A stretch of DNA of 48,469 nt from SYIM01 sp041182885 (GCA_049423065.1 JBMSQB010000031.1:1-48469), one strand, 5' to 3'; shown: positions 32,419-41,708, counted from the stretch's first letter. The notes: generated from the letters alone by a model not told the origin. Numbers and translations are program-made.

Positions 32419-33579
32419 TCAGCGCAGCCCCAGGCCGCGGGCAATCATGCCGCGAAGAATTTCACGCGTGCCGCCCCGCAGCGAAAACGAGGGAGAAATC
32501 CGGGTGACATAGGCAAGCGTTGCCAGCAGCTCGGCAGGCACCTGTGACGGATCGTCGCGGCTTGCCAGATCGTCGGCGATCAGGGCCGGGATCTGTTGTT
32601 CAAGGGTGGTGCCCAGGTCCTTGACCAGGGCGGCCTCGACCACCGGGCTTTCGCCCGCAGCCAGCCGTGCGGTCACCGCAATCGACATCGCGCGAAGGGG
32701 CGCCAGATGGCTGGCGATCCGGCCAGCGAGCCGCGTGGCGCCCGGGCTTTGACCGGCCGACGTGCGGATCCACGCGAGCCACTCGTCGAAGAGCACCATG
32801 GAGGAGTAGATGCGTTCGGGGCCGCTTCGTTCGTAGGCCAGTTCGGCGGTGACCTGCGCCCAACCCTGGCCTTCTGCGCCGATCAACGCCTCGGGGCCCA
32901 GCTGGACATCATCAAAAAACACTTCGCAGAAATGCCGGTCGCCGGTCAGATCGGTGATGGGGCGCACGGTGACGCCGGGTCGGGACAGGTCGACAATCAG
33001 CTGCGAGAGTCCGACATGACGATCGGTCGGTTCGCCCGAGGTGCGGACCAGGGCGATCATGAAGTGGCTGTGATGCGCGTTGGTGGTCCAGATCTTTCGA
33101 CCGTTCAGCACCCAGCCCTGGTCGTTGCGGCGCGCGCGCGTTCGGATGCTGGCGAGGTCTGAGCCCGATCCAGGCTCGCTCATGCCGATACAGAAGAACG
33201 ATTCGCCCTGACAGATCCGCGGCAGGTGAAAGCGCTTCTGGTCTTCGGTGCCGTACTTGAGGATCAGCGGGCCGCTTTGCCGGTCGGCGATCCAGTGCGA
33301 TCCCACGGGGGCTCCCGCACAGAGGAACTCCTCCACCAGCACGTAGCGCGCGTAGGCGCTCCGGCCGCCACCACCGTACTCGCGAGGCAGCGTAATGCCC
33401 AGCCAGCCGCGCGCGCCCAGGGCCCGGCTGAATGCGGGGTCGTATCCCGACCATGAGCGGGCCCGCGCTTCGGCCGACAGGCCCGACAGGTGGTGAGCGA
33501 GGAAGGCGCGCACCTCAGGGCGCAGCGCCTCGTCTTCCGCCGGAATGGCGGCGGGTTCAAATCCGGCAAGTTGTGTCAT
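32419..33579 (-). CDS. Acyl-CoA dehydrogenase family protein, full-length subunit
   Basis: The 386-residue flavoenzyme has the N-terminal helical domain (GWLGITLPREYGGGGRSAYARYVLVEE), the FAD-contact motif FCIGMSEPGSGSDLASIRTRA, GRKIWTTNAHHSHFMI, and the C-terminal ending RGGTREILRGMIARGLG. It lies 46 bases upstream of the shorter ACAD on the same strand, suggesting a heteromer. The ATG at 33579 is used because the conserved region follows; an earlier in-frame start at 33714 has low-complexity sequence. Confidence 0.9.
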   Translation of the reverse strand: MTQLAGFEPAAIPAEDEALRPEVRAFLAHHLSGLSAEARARSWSGYDPAFSRALGARGWLGITLPREYGGGGRSAYARYVLVEEFLCAGAPVGSHWIADRQSGPLILKYGTEDQKRFHLPRICQGESFFCIGMSEPGSGSDLASIRTRARRNDQGWVLNGRKIWTTNAHHSHFMIALVRTSGEPTDRHVGLSQLIVDLSRPGVTVRPITDLTGDRHFCEVFFDDVQLGPEALIGAEGQGWAQVTAELAYERSGPERIYSSMVLFDEWLAWIRTSAGQSPGATRLAGRIASHLAPLRAMSIAVTARLAAGESPVVEAALVKDLGTTLEQQIPALIADDLASRDDPSQVPAELLATLAYVTRISPSFSLRGGTREILRGMIARGLGLR

Positions 33580-33822
33580 GGGAGCGCTTGACGAAAGGGG
33601 TTGAAGCATAACAGCGCACCGGCAGCCTGTTGACCCGCGTCTCGCCAGGCGTGTGGCCAGCCTGTCCCTACCCCGATCTCCGGCATACTTGCCGCCGGCA
33701 GCGTCAAGGTTCAAGATGTCGCCCCTGGCGGATGTTGGGCCTCAGGCCATGGCGTCCGCCCTGCCACCACGCCAGCCATACTCACCCGTCACCTGTCCCA
33801 CGACCCCAGGAAGAAATTGGAC

Positions 33823-34701
33823 ATGAATGCTTCTGCCGCCTCCCGCCTGATCCGCTCAGGCCTTGCAGCGCTCCTGTTTGCAGCCATCGGCCTGCAGGCC
33901 AATGCCCAGTCGGGCGATGACAAATATCAGCCCCAGGTCGGCCAGTCCGGCAAGGACGTGGTCTGGGTGCCCACCAACGACGACCTGGTCCGGCGGATGC
34001 TGGAGGTGGCCAAGGTCACCAAGGACGACCTCCTGTTCGATCTGGGTGCGGGCGACGGCAAGATTGCGATCACGGCCGCACGCATCCATGGCGCGCGCGC
34101 CGTCGGCATCGAGTTCAACCCCGACATGGCGGCGCTCGCCAAGCGCAACGCCGAGCGCGCGGGCGTGTCGGACCGTGTCACCATCATCAACGGCGACATC
34201 TTCAAGGAAGACTTCACAAAGGCGACGGTCATTTCGATGTACCTGCTGCCCGAGCTGAATCTCCGGCTGCGTCCCACGCTGCTCAAGATGCGTCCCGGCA
34301 CGCGGCTGGTCACGAACTCCTTCACGATGGGCGACTGGGAACCCGATCAGGTGTTCAGCGCCAGTGCCAGCGGGTTCGGTGGCAGCTCTGGCTACTTCTG
34401 GATCGTGCCGGCTCAGGTGGAAGGGCAATGGAACCTCGACGGCATGGACGGCGTTGTGAACGTCCGGCTGAATCTCACGCAGAAGTATCAGCGCGTGGGC
34501 GGAACCATCACCCTGGGCGACAAAACGCAGCCGCTGCTTGACCCGCGGCTTGAAGGGGCCGAGCTGCAGTTTCGCTATCTCGCGCCGTCCACCGGCCAGC
34601 TGCAGGTCGTGAAGGCGAGCTACACCGACGCGGGCACACTCAAAGGCCAGGTGGGCCTTTACTCGAGCAACGGCTTCGAAGGGCGCCGCGTTCCCAAGTA
34701 A
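33823..34701 (+). CDS. Class I SAM-dependent methyltransferase with signal peptide
   Basis: The 292-residue protein begins with a convincing signal peptide (hydrophobic core LAALLFAAIGLQANAQ, cleavage near residue 29). It then shows a Rossmann methyltransferase fold: FDLGAGDGKIAITAA (motif I, 72-86), acidic strand-2 end GIEFNP, and IINGDIFKED. A beta-rich segment of about 100 residues follows (VNVRLNLTQKYQRVGGTITL). AGGAAG lies 9 bases before the ATG; a TTG 6 bases upstream could also start it. SAM is not known in the periplasm, so the export signal is odd. The target is unknown; the fold resembles protein-lysine methyltransferase-like families. Confidence 0.85.
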   Translation: MNASAASRLIRSGLAALLFAAIGLQANAQSGDDKYQPQVGQSGKDVVWVPTNDDLVRRMLEVAKVTKDDLLFDLGAGDGKIAITAARIHGARAVGIEFNPDMAALAKRNAERAGVSDRVTIINGDIFKEDFTKATVISMYLLPELNLRLRPTLLKMRPGTRLVTNSFTMGDWEPDQVFSASASGFGGSSGYFWIVPAQVEGQWNLDGMDGVVNVRLNLTQKYQRVGGTITLGDKTQPLLDPRLEGAELQFRYLAPSTGQLQVVKASYTDAGTLKGQVGLYSSNGFEGRRVPK

Positions 34702-34722
34702 CGCCTTCTTACCGTACCCGTC

Positions 34723-36072
34723 ATGAATTCGAGTGTTACCGGGGCTGGCGCTGGCCAGCCCGCAAGGCTTTTGCGCCCGTACGCAGCGGTCGCGATCATT
34801 GTGGGCATCGTCATTGGTGCCGGCATCTTCAAGACACCTTCCATGGTGGCCGGTGTGAGCGGCGATGTCGGCTGGGCACTCTCCATCTGGGTGGCAGGTG
34901 CCCTCATCTCCATTGCCGGGGCGCTCTGCTACGCCGAGCTCTCCACGCGACATGCGCATGCCGGGGGTGACTATCACTTTCTGGAACTCGCCTACGGCCG
35001 TCACCTGGCGTTCCTTTACGCCTGGGCGAAGGCGGCGGTGATCAACACCGGCTCGATTGCACTGCTCGCGTTCGTGTTTGGCGACTACATGAGCAAGGTG
35101 ATCAACCTGGGCGCGCACTCGTCGGCCATCTGGGCGATTGGCATTGTCGTGACGCTCACCCTGGTCAATCTGATCGGACTGCAGGCCTCGGGCCGGGTGC
35201 AGACCGTACTCGCGGTGTTTGAGGTGGCAGGGCTTTTCGCGGTGGTGGTCGCCGGTTTTTCGGTGAGCGCGCCCGCCGACACCACGCCGCCCATGTTCAG
35301 TTCGACGCCGGCGCTGGGCATGGCGGGTCTGGCGCTGGTGTTTGTGCTGCTCACATTCGGTGGCTGGAACGAGGCGGCCTACATCTCGGCTGAAGTGGCG
35401 GGCGGGCCGAGACGAATCGTGGGCATCATCATCGTGAGTCTGCTGGTGATCACCGGCATTTACCTGATGGTGAACCTCGCGCTCATCCACGGCCTGGGTC
35501 TGAAGGGTCTCGCGCAATCGAAAGCTGCCGCGGCCGATGTCATGGGCGCAGCGTTCGGACCGCTGGGTCAGAAGGCGCTCGGACTGTTCGTGGCGCTCGC
35601 CGCCCTGACCAGCATCAATGCCACCATGATCGTGGGCGCGCGCAGCAACTTTGCGCTGGGGCTCGACTGGAAAGCGCTGCGTTTCATGGGACGCTGGAAC
35701 GAGTCGGCCGGCATGCCGATGCCTGCGTTGCTGGTGCAGGGCGCTATCAGCGTTGCCCTGGTGGTCTTTGGCCTGTGGCAGCACGACGGGTTTGAGTCCA
35801 TGGTGGAATTCACGGCGCCGGTGTTCTGGAGTTTTCTGCTCATGGTGGGCATTGCGGTGTTCATCCTGCGCCGCGCGCCCGGAGGGGGCGATGAATTTCG
35901 CGTGCCCTGGTATCCGTTTACGCCCCTGGTCTTCTGCGCCTCGTGTGCATGGCTGGCTTATTCGAGCATCACCTATGCGGCAAGCCGCAATGCCGTTCAT
36001 GTTTCGCTGGGCGTGATGGCAGTAGGGCTGGTGGCTCTGATCGTGCTTTCGATTGCCGAGCGTCGCCGCTGA
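34723..36072 (+). CDS. APC-family amino acid permease
   Basis: The 449-residue integral membrane protein has about twelve helices. The unwound TM1 motif is VGIVIGAGIFKTPSMVAG, TM3 region carries YCYAELSTRHAHAGGDYHFLE-like sequence (ALCYAELSTRHAHAGGDY), and TM6 is LTFGGWNEAAYISAEV, all typical of the APC superfamily. The substrate is probably an amino acid or polyamine. Its stop overlaps the next start (TGATG), so the two genes are coupled. Confidence 0.92.
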   Translation: MNSSVTGAGAGQPARLLRPYAAVAIIVGIVIGAGIFKTPSMVAGVSGDVGWALSIWVAGALISIAGALCYAELSTRHAHAGGDYHFLELAYGRHLAFLYAWAKAAVINTGSIALLAFVFGDYMSKVINLGAHSSAIWAIGIVVTLTLVNLIGLQASGRVQTVLAVFEVAGLFAVVVAGFSVSAPADTTPPMFSSTPALGMAGLALVFVLLTFGGWNEAAYISAEVAGGPRRIVGIIIVSLLVITGIYLMVNLALIHGLGLKGLAQSKAAAADVMGAAFGPLGQKALGLFVALAALTSINATMIVGARSNFALGLDWKALRFMGRWNESAGMPMPALLVQGAISVALVVFGLWQHDGFESMVEFTAPVFWSFLLMVGIAVFILRRAPGGGDEFRVPWYPFTPLVFCASCAWLAYSSITYAASRNAVHVSLGVMAVGLVALIVLSIAERRR

Positions 36073-36986
36073 TGCGGCTGCGAATCGCCGAAAATTTCGA
36101 GGCACTGTTTTATGCGCCGCTCTATGCGCTGCAGGTCGGGGGGTTTGCCCAGCAGGAAAACCTGACCATCGACTGGCTGCCCCCAGGGAGCCCCGGGGGC
36201 GCCATCGATGCAGTCCGTGCAGGCGAGGTTGATCTCACCTGGGGTGGCCCGATGCGGGTGCTTCGCGATCGCGACACGCTGCCCGACGATGATGCGTCCC
36301 TGATTTGCGTGGGCGAGGTGGTGGGGCGCGACCCCTTTCTCCTCATGATGCGTGCCGAAGATGCCGCACGGCGCAGCGCGCAGATGTCGATGCGCGATCT
36401 GGCCTCGCTTCGCCTGTCTGTGGTCTCCGAAGTGCCCACGCCCTGGTTGTGTCTGCAGCAGGATCTGCGGGATGCCGGGATTGATCCGGCCGACATGGTG
36501 GCTGGCGGACGGTTGGCAACAGGCCTGTCCATGACCGACCAGATCGATGCGCTTCGCGGCGGTGCGGTCGATGTCATTCAGTTGTTCGAGCCCCATGTGA
36601 GTCGGCTCGAGCGCGACGGGTTCGCTTCGGTGGTGTACGCAGCGAGCACCCGCGGCGCCTGTTGCTATACCACCTTCATCACCGCGCGGCGCACCCTGGC
36701 GCGGCATCGGCAGCCTGTCGCTGCGCTCCAGCGCGCACTCGGCCGCGCACAGCAATGGATTGCCACCGAGGGACCGGACGCGCTTGCGCAATGCATTGCG
36801 CCCCGTTTCCCGGGCGTGAGCCTGGATGTGCTCCGGGCTGCGGTGTCGCGCTATGTGTCGTCCGGGGTCTGGTCGACATCGCCCCAGGTGTCGCGCCACG
36901 GTGTCGACCGCCTGAGAGAGAGCCTGCTCGCGGGCGGGTTTGTGCAGCAGGCCGCGGCGTTCGACAGTATCGTCTCCGCGAGCTGA
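36072..36986 (+). CDS. NMT1/THI5-like substrate-binding-fold protein without signal peptide
   Basis: The 304-residue protein opens MRLRIAENFEALFYAPLYALQVGGFAQQENL and has the NMT1/SsuA fold look (AIDAVRAGEVDLTWGGPM, then SEVPTPWLCLQQDL). ABC-type binding proteins of this fold normally carry a leader; this one has none, as in yeast THI5/HMP synthases and some cytoplasmic regulators. A longer frame exists upstream but lies inside the permease. One-base overlap with the APC gene suggests a linked task. Whether it binds a solute or makes a pyrimidine precursor is open. Confidence 0.75.
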   Translation: MRLRIAENFEALFYAPLYALQVGGFAQQENLTIDWLPPGSPGGAIDAVRAGEVDLTWGGPMRVLRDRDTLPDDDASLICVGEVVGRDPFLLMMRAEDAARRSAQMSMRDLASLRLSVVSEVPTPWLCLQQDLRDAGIDPADMVAGGRLATGLSMTDQIDALRGGAVDVIQLFEPHVSRLERDGFASVVYAASTRGACCYTTFITARRTLARHRQPVAALQRALGRAQQWIATEGPDALAQCIAPRFPGVSLDVLRAAVSRYVSSGVWSTSPQVSRHGVDRLRESLLAGGFVQQAAAFDSIVSAS

Positions 36987-37041
36987 GAGGCGCGGGCGCG
37001 CCTCCTGGCGGTCTGATGCTTTGACTTGACGAGGGGCCTTC

Positions 37042-38049
37042 ATGAAACTCATCTCCGACACGCGGCCGGATACATTGCGCCGCCTCACCTTGTCGTTGCC
37101 GATTGCAGCCGCAGGCAGCCAGGTCCTGGCACAGAGCGGAGCGTCACCCGGTTTCCCCGACCGGCCGCTCACCCTGGTGGTCCCGTTTCCGGCGGGCGGC
37201 CCCGCCGACATCGTCGGCCGTCTTTATGCGCAGCACCTGGCCCGGGTTGCTGGCCAGAATGTGGTGGTCGAAAACCGTGTTGGCGCGGCGGGCGTGATCG
37301 GTACCCAGGCGGTGGTGGCCGCAGCGCCCAGCGGTCACACGATTCTCTTTGGATCAACCAGCACTCAGGTGATCAATGAACTGCTGATCCGCAAACTCCC
37401 GTATGACGCTGCGCGCGATCTCAGCCTGATCGGTCTGGTGGCGATTGCACCGCATCTGCTCGCGGTGCGAGCAGGCCTGGCTGCGCGGACAGTAGAGGAA
37501 CTGGTCGCAGCGGCCAAGCGCGAGCCGGGGCGGCTGAGTTTTTCGTCGGCGGGCCCGGGCAGCATCGTTCAGATGGGCGGTGAGCTGCTGAAGCTGCGTG
37601 CGGGAATCGATCTGCTCCATGTGCCGTACAAAGGGGGTGGACCCGCCACACTGGCAGTGCTGTCGGGCGAGGCCGATATGACGGTCAACGATCTCACCAC
37701 GCTGCGCGCCCATATCGACAGTGGCAAGCTGCGGGCGCTCGCCGTGGCCCATGATTCACGACTGCCGCAATTGCCCCAGGTGCCCACCTTCGCCGAGGCT
37801 GGCGTTCAGGCGATGTTGTCGAGCACCTGGTGGGCGGTTTCTGTGCCCTCCAAAACCCCGCCCGAGGTTCGCGGTGCGCTGCGCGCACTCCACGAGCGCG
37901 TGGTGACGGATCCCGATTACACCGCGCGGCTTGCTGCCATGGCCTGTCAGCCGCTGGTGATGGATCCTGCACGAAGTGCATCCTTCATCGCCGACGAGGC
38001 CGGCAAGTGGCGCGCGGTGGTGTCCGCGGCGAAGATCGAATCGCAATGA
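37042..38049 (+). CDS. Bug/TctC-type periplasmic solute-binding protein (2)
   Basis: The 335-residue protein has a leader (LTLSLPIAAAGSQVLAQ) and the Bug pattern FPDRPLTLVVPFPAGGPADIVGRLYAQ, VVENRVGAAGVIG and HVPYKGGGPATLAVLSGE. It binds an unknown carboxylate in the periplasm. The stop overlaps the epimerase ATG as ATGA, so the two are translated together. No tripartite permease genes adjoin. Confidence 0.93.
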   Translation: MKLISDTRPDTLRRLTLSLPIAAAGSQVLAQSGASPGFPDRPLTLVVPFPAGGPADIVGRLYAQHLARVAGQNVVVENRVGAAGVIGTQAVVAAAPSGHTILFGSTSTQVINELLIRKLPYDAARDLSLIGLVAIAPHLLAVRAGLAARTVEELVAAAKREPGRLSFSSAGPGSIVQMGGELLKLRAGIDLLHVPYKGGGPATLAVLSGEADMTVNDLTTLRAHIDSGKLRALAVAHDSRLPQLPQVPTFAEAGVQAMLSSTWWAVSVPSKTPPEVRGALRALHERVVTDPDYTARLAAMACQPLVMDPARSASFIADEAGKWRAVVSAAKIESQ

Positions 38050-39062
38050 GCAACACGCGCGAGCCTGCCACGCTGATCACCGGCGGCACGGGCTTTGTCG
38101 GCCTCAACCTGGCCGAGGAACTGCTCGGTCGCGGGCAGCGGGTGGTGCTGTTTGGCGCAGGTTTGCTCCCCGAGGGAACGCGCGCCTTGCTGGGCGAGTC
38201 GGCCGAGCGGCTCTCTGTGGTGACGGGCGATGTGTTGTCGGCAACCGAACTGGATGCGGTGCTCCGCGCGTTTCCGGTCGATCGCCTGGTGCACGCTGCC
38301 GCGGTCACTGCGGACGCGGCTCGCGAGGTGCGTGCGGCGCGCAGCGTCGCCGAAGTGAACGTGCTCGGTACCATCGAGGTGCTCGAGGCTGCCCTCCGGC
38401 ACCGCGTGCCCCGCGTACTTCAGTTGGGGACCGGATCGATCTTCGGCGCGGGCGGGCTGCTGTCGCCGGAGCTGGATGAACAGGCGAGTCCCGTCTGGCC
38501 CGAGACCCTCTACGGCATCACCAAGTTCGCGGCTGAACGGATCGCTGTCCGCTACCGCGCCACCCGTGCGCTCGACGTGACCGTTGTACGCCTGGGCATG
38601 GTGTTTGGTCGCTGGGAATACGACACCGGCGTGCGCGATACCCTCAGTCTGCCGCTGCAACTGCCCCGGCGCGCCGAGCAATCGGCGAGCGTGACAGTGC
38701 ATGCAGACTGCGCCGACGACTGGGTGTATTCGCGCGATGTGGCGCGCGGTCTGGCGGGGCTGCTTGCCCGCGCCGACAGCCCGCCCGAGCCGGTGTATCA
38801 CCTGTCGGCGGGGCGGCGGTGGTCGGTGGCGGACTGGTGCCAGCGGCTATCCGCGCGGTTTCCTGGCTTCCATGCCGAGATGGTGGACGACGCCGCGCGG
38901 GCGACTGCGGGACGGGGCAAGGTGGCGCGTCGCTCGCCGATGCGGATTGAACGGCTGGTGCGCGATACCGGATATGCCCCGCAGTTCCTGGCCGACCCCG
39001 CATTGAACGACTTTATCGCCTGGCGTGAGGCGGCCCGCGGGGCCGGCTGGCCCGGACTCTGA
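38046..39062 (+). CDS. NAD(P)-dependent extended SDR epimerase/dehydratase
   Basis: The 338-residue protein has the extended short-chain dehydrogenase marks: TLITGGTGFVGLNLAEELL (nucleotide loop), HAAAVTADA, and the catalytic YGITK. Such enzymes epimerise or dehydrate nucleotide sugars or oxidise sugar acids (DenD-like). The substrate cannot be told. The coupled Bug protein suggests a small hydroxy acid imported from outside. Confidence 0.88.
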   Translation: MSNTREPATLITGGTGFVGLNLAEELLGRGQRVVLFGAGLLPEGTRALLGESAERLSVVTGDVLSATELDAVLRAFPVDRLVHAAAVTADAAREVRAARSVAEVNVLGTIEVLEAALRHRVPRVLQLGTGSIFGAGGLLSPELDEQASPVWPETLYGITKFAAERIAVRYRATRALDVTVVRLGMVFGRWEYDTGVRDTLSLPLQLPRRAEQSASVTVHADCADDWVYSRDVARGLAGLLARADSPPEPVYHLSAGRRWSVADWCQRLSARFPGFHAEMVDDAARATAGRGKVARRSPMRIERLVRDTGYAPQFLADPALNDFIAWREAARGAGWPGL

Positions 39063-39089
39063 CACCCGCTCGCGGAGGGTGGCGGGCGA

Positions 39090-40184
39090 TCAGTTCCAGC
39101 CGCGTGAGCGGATGATCTGCACCACCTGGGCGGCCGCCTCGGCATGACCGCGCGGCGTGGGATGGAAGTCGTCTGCGAACAGATAGCGATCCCACCAGTT
39201 GGCTGGCCGACCCTGCGCGACGTCAGCCGATGACAGGAGTGCAGCCGTGCACTTGCTGAGGTCGTAGGTGGGGGTGGCTGCATTGGGCACGGGCGGGCAG
39301 GCAGGCGTTGTGACCTGCGTGAATTCGGGCGGCGGGTCGGTGACCCAGGCATCGAGCGCGTCAAGCAGGCTGTAAATGGCCACCCGGCTATCGTTGGCGA
39401 AACGTCTGGCGAACGCGTCGTTGAACTGCACCGACAGTTCCCGTGCGAACGTGAAAAGGGCCGGCTGCTGCAGCGGGGTGAGCACCGCCTGCAGTTTGGG
39501 CGTACGGGTGAGATCGGGGAGGTTGGCAAAGAGAACGCGACGCGCGCCGCTGGCCAGCAGCTGATTTTGCACCGTGTCGGCCAAGGTATTGGCGAGCTTG
39601 ACCATGTAGAGAATGGCCCGCTTGTTGGGGTCGGCTTCTCCAGCGAGTTCTGCGTCGGTCAACAGTTCCTTGAGGAGCGCCAGGTAATTGGCCGCCGAGG
39701 CGGGAGTGTTGTCCTGCGCCTTCAGCCACAGCGCGAACAGGTCGGCCGCGTCGTTGGCACCGCCCGAGATCAGGACCAGGTCGCGGTCGCCCAGGGTGCG
39801 ACGTTCGCCCACCAGATCGCGGATCTGCCTGAGCACGGAGTAAGGGGTGGAATCATTGGTCTGGCCACCGGGGTTGATGCGCGCGCCACCCACCGCGTAG
39901 CCAGTACAGCTGAGTGCTGCCGGATTGGTTTCCACGAGGCCAGTGGCCGGGTCGCCCTTGTATCGCGCGCAGGGTTCGGTCATGACCAGCGACGCTGCCA
40001 CCAGTTCGGGCCAGACCCGGTTGGGTGCAGTAGCGGTGCCTGCAAGGGTGAAGCGAAAGCCAAAGGTGCCCGAGTCGGTCAGGCTGTCGCCAGCGGTGTA
40101 GACATTGAAGCCGACCGACGAGCCGCCGCAACCGGAGAGCGCACCGATCAGAACCGCAGTAACAAGGACGAACAGTTGTTTCAT
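39090..40184 (-). CDS. SGNH/GDSL hydrolase, predicted lipoprotein
   Basis: The 364-residue esterase-type protein starts MKQLFVLVTAVLIGALSGCGGSS, a lipoprotein signal with lipobox LSGC (C19). The catalytic serine is S34 in YTAGDSLTDSG, followed by SGGANDAADL (Gly/Asn oxyanion block) and the Asp-His block ADDFHPTPRGHA near the C terminus. It resembles thermolabile-hemolysin/lecithinase-type GDSL lipases. The start at 40184 is chosen because the lipoprotein leader follows it; an upstream ATG at 40331 does not. Confidence 0.9.
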   Translation of the reverse strand: MKQLFVLVTAVLIGALSGCGGSSVGFNVYTAGDSLTDSGTFGFRFTLAGTATAPNRVWPELVAASLVMTEPCARYKGDPATGLVETNPAALSCTGYAVGGARINPGGQTNDSTPYSVLRQIRDLVGERRTLGDRDLVLISGGANDAADLFALWLKAQDNTPASAANYLALLKELLTDAELAGEADPNKRAILYMVKLANTLADTVQNQLLASGARRVLFANLPDLTRTPKLQAVLTPLQQPALFTFARELSVQFNDAFARRFANDSRVAIYSLLDALDAWVTDPPPEFTQVTTPACPPVPNAATPTYDLSKCTAALLSSADVAQGRPANWWDRYLFADDFHPTPRGHAEAAAQVVQIIRSRGWN

Positions 40185-40365
40185 CGAAAGCCAACCTGTG
40201 TGGTCAGTGGGGTTGGAAACATGCATCGTATGGGGCTGGGGCCGCAAGGCTGCGGTGAGTGCGTCTGCTACTGTACCGCCGTTGGTGCCGGCGGGCCAGC
40301 AGCCAAGCCTGACCGTTTCTGTCGTCTCCACAGCCGTCCGCTACCTGGCAAGGGTGTTTCAGCCC

Positions 40366-41589
40366 GTGAGTTTCGATCCTGACAGCCCCTTATCGCAGCC
40401 CGCGTTTCGCAGGGTGTGGCTCGCGGGCGTCTGCGGCGGGGTGGTTCGATGGCTGGAGATCGTGGTGGTCGGCATCTATGTGTTCGAGATCACCGGGTCG
40501 GCACTGCTTGCCTCGGTCATTGCAATGCTGCGCATCCTGCCGTTTGCGCCGGCGGGCCCCATTCTCGCCATGGCGGCCGACCGCTTCGGTGTGCGCCGCA
40601 CCTATCTCGTGCTGGTTCGCGTCATGCTCGGACTGACCGCTCTGCAGGCTGCGCTTGCTGCGCTCGGCTGGCTCGAGGTCTGGCATCTGGCGATCGGCGC
40701 GCTTGCCTCCGGCGTGTATTGGGCGGCCGAGTTGCCGCTCAGGCGTTCGATGCTGGGTTCGGTGGTGGCCCCCAGCCAGATCGTTCCTGCGATGGCAATC
40801 GACACCATGTCGAACAACATCACGAAGATGCTGGGCCCGCTCACCGGGGGCCTGGTGCTTGAATGGGTGGGGCTTACCGGCGCGTTTGTGTTTTCCTCGC
40901 TCATGCACGTGGCGACGCTGCGCTTCATGATGCAGCTCGATGACAGTCAGCGTGTTGCGCGACGACGCAGCGGCTTTCTTCGCAATCTCCGAGAAGGAAT
41001 CGCCCTCGCGCGCAGCAATCGCGTGGCGCTGCTTGCAATCAGCATGTCGCTGGTCTTCAACCTGTTCGGCTTTCCCGGAATGAGCATGATTCCGGTGGTG
41101 GGTGATCAGCAGTTGCACCTGTCGGCTGCGATGGTCGGCTTTCTCACGGCGGCCGAGGGCATCGGTGCCACGCTGGGATCGGTGTTGATCGTCCGCTACG
41201 GACACCGGATCCGTTATCACGGCCGATTTTTTGCAATCGGCTGTATCACATTCATTTTGATGATGGCCGTGTTTTCGATGGCGCCCAACGCCGCTTTGGC
41301 ATGGCTTGCGCTGCTGGTTTCAGGTTTTGGCGTGGCGGGCTTTGCGTCGATGCAGGCCACGCTGGTGCTGATTGGTGCGCCAGAGTCTGCGCGCAGTCGC
41401 CTGATGGGTCTTCTCACGATTTCGATTGGCAGTGGTCCGATCGGATTTCTGCTGCTGGGTTGGACAGCCGAGCGTCTGGGTGCTGCCACAGCGCTGCAAC
41501 TGATGGTTATTGAAGGACTGGTGGCCTGGATGATCGTGACGTGGCGGATGCGTGACGTCATCACCCAGCCCACTCCCGGAGATCGCTGA
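40366..41589 (+). CDS. MFS transporter (MFS_3/enterobactin-exporter-like)
   Basis: The 407-residue membrane protein has about twelve helices, with MAADRFGVRRTYLVLVR as the loop 2-3 motif. The second half starts near RRRSGFLRNLREGIALARSN, the layout common in MFS_3-type exporters. The proposed start is GTG at 40366 (AGGG 11 bases upstream); the open frame runs further upstream but loses membrane-protein character and overlaps the divergent GDSL gene. The cargo is unknown. Confidence 0.83.
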   Translation: MSFDPDSPLSQPAFRRVWLAGVCGGVVRWLEIVVVGIYVFEITGSALLASVIAMLRILPFAPAGPILAMAADRFGVRRTYLVLVRVMLGLTALQAALAALGWLEVWHLAIGALASGVYWAAELPLRRSMLGSVVAPSQIVPAMAIDTMSNNITKMLGPLTGGLVLEWVGLTGAFVFSSLMHVATLRFMMQLDDSQRVARRRSGFLRNLREGIALARSNRVALLAISMSLVFNLFGFPGMSMIPVVGDQQLHLSAAMVGFLTAAEGIGATLGSVLIVRYGHRIRYHGRFFAIGCITFILMMAVFSMAPNAALAWLALLVSGFGVAGFASMQATLVLIGAPESARSRLMGLLTISIGSGPIGFLLLGWTAERLGAATALQLMVIEGLVAWMIVTWRMRDVITQPTPGDR

Positions 41590-41708
41590 CGGGTCTCCGC
41601 GCGGCCTGCATGCCGCTTGCCCCGGATCAATTGACAACCGGGATGGCCCGCGCACGGACCGGCGCGGTGGTGCAGCATCGTCCGCCTCTCAACCCTGGCT
41701 GCGCGCCC

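Noticed and set aside
33580..33822. Intergenic stretch of about 240 bases checked for promoters, small RNA or a small gene
   Set aside because: I see a ribosome site before the methyltransferase but no convincing promoter pair, terminator or coding frame.
33856..36105. A 749-residue open frame on the minus strand
   Set aside because: It runs across two real plus-strand genes (methyltransferase and APC permease) and has His/Arg/Gln-rich nonsense composition.
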